A stretch of 64,000 nt of DNA, taken from positions 1 to 64,000 of the forward strand of contig CAJNOL010001004.1 of the NCBI GenBank assembly GCA_905250125.1. Direction: 5' to 3'. The notes beneath the pieces were generated by a model. It saw nothing but the letters and a program-made list of their open reading frames with translations. It was not told the DNA's origin and did no database searches. The DNA comes from Rotaria sordida (taxonomy: Eukaryota; Rotifera; Eurotatoria; Philodinida; Philodinidae). Within the stretch, counting starts at the first letter, position 1. Each line of letters begins with the position of its first letter. The translations under genes and the position numbers were made by a program. Shown here piece by piece: positions 60,298 to 64,000 of the stretch.

Positions 60298-63200
60298 CTA
60301 AATTAAATAAAAATATAACAAAGTACAAGAATTATTAAAATGAACATTTACTATATCATCAATTTTTAAAATTGATCGAACAGTTTCAGTAGCTAAACGA
60401 ATAGCACTCATCGATACAAGCAATGGTTGAACAACATTTTCTTCAAGAATATTTGATATAAGACCCTATATGAAATAAATTTTTATTAAAACAATAAAAT
60501 ATAGAAAAAAAGAAAACATTCAAATATACTTTTCGAACATTGATACCAGCATTAGTATCATTTTGAGCATGACGATTTCTTAATTCAGTTACAGTAGCAA
60601 TAGGATTTAAACCTGCATTCTCTGCTAATGTATATGGAATAACTTCGAGTGCTTCAGCAAAAGCACGTACACAATATTGATCAACACCTGATAAACTTTG
60701 TGCATATTCCGATAGACGAACAGATAATTCTATTTCAGGTGCTGCTCCACCAGCAATTAATGCTCTAGAAATAGATTAGAATAACAAAAACAACAAAATA
60801 ATACAAGTTATTATTATTATTATTATTATTACGAACCGTTCTTTTACAAGACATCGTACAACACAAAGAGCATCATGAATTGAACGACCAGCTTCTTCAA
60901 GCATTAATTTATTGGAACCACGTAATAAAATTGATACTGTATGACCTGGGTGAGCAACACCCATAATCTATTAAAATAAATCAAAAAATATTTTCATTTA
61001 GACTATCTACAGAATTATATTTTTAATTTGATATTTTTTTAAAAAACCTTCCGCACAGTCTTTATTATTGTGTTGAATATGCAGAAGAGATTCTTATAGC
61101 TAAATATAAATAACTTAACAATTGCTGGAAATAAAGTATTTTCGAAAAGTTCCTCCATTCGACATTACAAACAATGCAGACATAAATTGAATACGAACTA
61201 ATTCTTTCTTTTTTTCTCATCATAATTGTATTATTCGATGTAAAGGATTATTAAAAAAGACATCAAGTTCTATGATTACATATGTCTGATAATCCAAGAA
61301 TTGAATTTTTATGTACTTGAAACAGTAAAGATTCTTCTTCAAAATTTATATTAATGTTGATAACTTGAGAAATTAAAAAATTGAAAAACTAAAACTCTCT
61401 AATAATATTTTTCGTTATCAGATTTCTTTTTCTTTCAAGCAAAAATTTGAATAAAACATTTTTTTTATCAATATCAAGACCATGAGGGTTAGTAAGTAAA
61501 AAGATAATATTGGTATTAACTTTTTGCTCTTCAAAACTAATTTTCTATCAAAGAGAACAAATGAAACTATTTTTTTAGTTCAATAGAAAGTCGACACAGT
61601 ACAAACAAGTTCAATTTTTTATTTCTTTCTTGTGAATTTAAAAAAAACATACCTTAACAATTTTATCTGAACCAGCTGTAATTTCTTCCACAAGATCTGC
61701 TGATCCTAACATATCTTGTTGAAAATGATCTAAACTTGCAATTGGTTTACAACCAAGTGTCTAAATTAATAAATATTTACATATTAAAATTAAAGGAAAA
61801 AAAGACAAATGTTCATTTACTTTAGCAATAAATGGTACATCTTCTCTTTCAACATCTTTAACAATTAATATTTTCATTTTTGCTAAATAATGTATAGCTA
61901 AATCACTAATAGCATCACGTAATATAGATTTTTGTATAAGTAATACATTGCAATTAGTTTTTTTAATTTGTTTTATTATATTTAATATATATTGACGTTC
62001 TTCTTTTATAACACGATCCATTTGTGCATGATCACTAATTATAACTGTATTTTCCATCTAAATTATTTTCAAAAATAAATAATTTCAAAAAACAAAAAAA
62101 AAAATAAATAAATTTTTTACATCAGTTTTTGGTGGTGATATACAGAATTGTATAAGAGCTATTTTAGCTTTTTCTATACGAGTTGGTGCTCCGAAACCAA
62201 TAGTTTTTTGATCGAGAATAAGACCTTCGACTAATTCTGTATCTTCAATAGTACCTCTGAAAAGGAAAAATAAAGTTTACTTTCTTTATTTTTTTATGTA
62301 TTTAATCATTTTATATTATACCCGAGTTTTTTAATAATGCGAATATCACGAAGATCAACATTCTTATCAACAGTTGGATTAATTACTCTAAGCACAGCTT
62401 GAACAGCGATTGGAGCAAGAAGATGAGTATGTTGTGAAACGACCTATTCATAAATTGATAATGATGGAAAAGTTTTTCTTTATTTTGTTGACTTACTTTT
62501 GAATTCAATGCAGTCGAAGCACTTTGTAATAAAGATTTATTGTCACTAAGTTGTATAGGTATGCTAATATCTCTTAAAATTTCTGTTGATTTTTCTACTG
62601 CTTTTTCAAATGCTTCAGCTATAGTTGTTGGATGAATACCTAAATTACATGTTCATTCCAATTTTTCATGTTTTCTATCAAAACAACACTACGCACAGAG
62701 TATTTTGTAGAAGCTACAGACGCTGCCAAAGCTGTAAAAATAGAGTGAGTTCGAAACAAACACCATACGGACAACGATTCTAGACTATACTTTTTGTTTT
62801 CATTGGGATACAGCCTTTTTTCGCACACTCTACGAAAACCGACACCCTCCATGGACATTCATAGACATTTATGGTTACTTTGATAAGATATTTTATAATT
62901 AAATATCACAATAGCCAAAGATAACTTTTGGGTATGCGTAAAAATTGCGAACTACACGGACACTGATTATTACCTCAGTTTTAATTGCCTGTCTACAAAA
63001 GAAGGCTATATTTCAATTGAAAACTAAAAGCGCAATCCACAATGAGTGTTTGTATGAAATTCGTGTCGAACGCTATCTGTTTCCGCAACTTCCGCAATTT
63101 TTACAGGTACCTCTATTCACATCAGCTAGAAAGTTATGATTTCATTGATTTTTTTTAACCAAAATGAATATTACAAATGAGAGATTATTGAAATATTCAA

Positions 63201-63741
63201 TTATATTTTATATTCATACCTTTAGCTACAAGACGACTAGCTGCATCAAGCAAACTACCAGCAATGACAACAACTGTTGTTGTTCCATCACCTGCTTCAA
63301 TATCTTGTGCTTTAGATAATTCAACTAACTAATAAAAAACAAACGAATATAAAGAAAAGACTGTTTTTTTCAATAAATGATTTTCCACAAACCATTTTTG
63401 AAGCAGGATGAATAACAGACATTTGTTTAAGTATAGTTGCACCATCATTAGTAATTGTTACTTCACCATTACCCGTTTGAATCATTTTATCCATACCACG
63501 TGGTCCTAAACTTGTTCGTACAGCATCAGCTACCGCTAAAATATTTTATTTAAATTTCTATCTCAAAAACAATTTCTTGTATTGTTTTGATACCTTTAGC
63601 AGCAACAATATTCGAATTTCTAATTGCATCAGGTCTCTGTCTTGTTTTAAATCCTGTATCATTCGTTTGACCTGATTCTGATGTTCCTTTAGCACTAGCA
63701 GCTACTGATGCAAATGATTTAGATGTATTACTCGATGTCAT
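60298..63741 (-). CDS. CCT4: T-complex protein 1 subunit delta (CCT4)
   Basis: Subunit of the cytosolic TRiC/CCT chaperonin that folds actin, tubulin and other clients with ATP. Exons (minus order): 63741-63594, 63535-63393, 63328-63220, 62639-62497, 62443-62322, 62256-62121, 62057-61821, 61760-61653, 60967-60837, 60764-60530, 60465-60298; 559 aa. Equatorial ATP-site motifs are [22 protein letters not shown] and [17 protein letters not shown]. Delta-specific stretches include [75 protein letters not shown] and TELRNRHAQ. The expected end (KIDDIVN) is followed by 15 extra residues instead of the usual 2-3, so either the tail is extended or a final intron at the GTAAAT after IDDI was missed. 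Confidence 0.96.
62640..63219 (-). other. CCT4 intron 3
   Basis: A 580-bp intron. Open frames on both strands (62640-62858, 62945-63139) are not family-like and interrupt the well-supported CCT4 reading. Confidence 0.8.
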
Positions 63742-64000
63742 ATTTATAATTTATCTTAAAGACAAACAAACAACACAATTGGTAGGGGTTTTTTTGATTT
63801 TCTGGTTAATGTGTACGTGCCATCGAACAACGAGATTCGAACTTATATATGATAATCGGGAGTAAAGACATTAGACAAATGAAAAAAGATGAACAAACAA
63901 CAACAACAACAGCAAAATGAAAATCTCTAATGGGGGATTTTGTTAACAGAAACAAAAAGAAAAAGAAAAAAAACACATAGCGAGTGGAAAAAAGAAGAAA
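63742..64000 (-). promoter_or_regulatory. CCT4 5' region
   Basis: Sequence upstream of the CCT4 start, with poly-A and CAA-rich runs. No heat-shock element or TATA box stands out with confidence. Confidence 0.4.

Noticed and set aside
62640-63139. Separate genes on both strands between CCT4 exons 3 and 4
   Set aside because: CCT4 exons flank it in perfect phase; the frames have no recognisable content.

Overview
The window reads as nuclear DNA of a bdelloid rotifer (Adineta/Rotaria type). It is strongly AT-rich. Animal housekeeping genes are cut by many very short GT-AG introns of about 50-75 bp. Lineage-typical accessory genes are also present: an ADP-ribosyltransferase fused to TPRs, divergent F-box proteins, a bacterial-type CHAP amidase, a decayed bacterial-type BNR gene, and short TGTGGG-containing hairpins. 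The species assignment is inference; no search could be run.

Layout. 0.6-1.25 kb (-): 3' part of an unidentified gene. 1.6-14.2 kb (+): PRPF8 (Prp8), 14 exons, 2390 aa. 14.4-19.0 kb (+): ubiquilin, 12 exons, 601 aa, starting only 247 bp after the PRPF8 stop. 20.8-24.9 kb (+): a TEAD/Scalloped transcription factor with two candidate first exons. 27.5-29.5 kb (+): ART-TPR protein. 31.2-31.95 kb (+): BNR pseudogene. 34.2-36.4 kb (+): a broken F-box gene. A 10-N assembly gap lies at 37112-37121. 37.6-38.3 kb (-): CHAP amidase. 40.9-44.7 kb (-): a U-box/vWA/Hint protein, 5 exons, 740 aa. 44.7-51.6 kb: gene-poor. 51.6-52.6 kb (+): second F-box gene. 54.4-58.5 kb (+): class A peptide GPCR. 60.3-63.7 kb (-): CCT4 chaperonin subunit, 11 exons.

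Coding exons were joined by hand at GT-AG sites, checking that frame is kept and that the protein matches the family. The summed exon lengths of PRPF8, ubiquilin, ART-TPR, U-box/vWA/Hint, GPCR and CCT4 are all multiples of three, as is TEAD with any of its three candidate starts.

The most unusual feature is the population of long inverted repeats (foldback elements, about 0.4-1.2 kb). At least nine occur in one 64 kb window. Several fill long introns in genes whose other introns are tiny: PRPF8 introns 4, 8 and 9, ubiquilin intron 10 and TEAD intron 6. Several share a core resembling TTCGATCTGAAACTTTG. Also present are two hAT-type MITEs with 8-bp target duplications, a foldback element bounded by TTAA, a mariner fossil, three TGTGGG hairpins and a dispersed GAGCCC...GGGCTC palindrome. 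No tRNA, rRNA or CRISPR was recognised.
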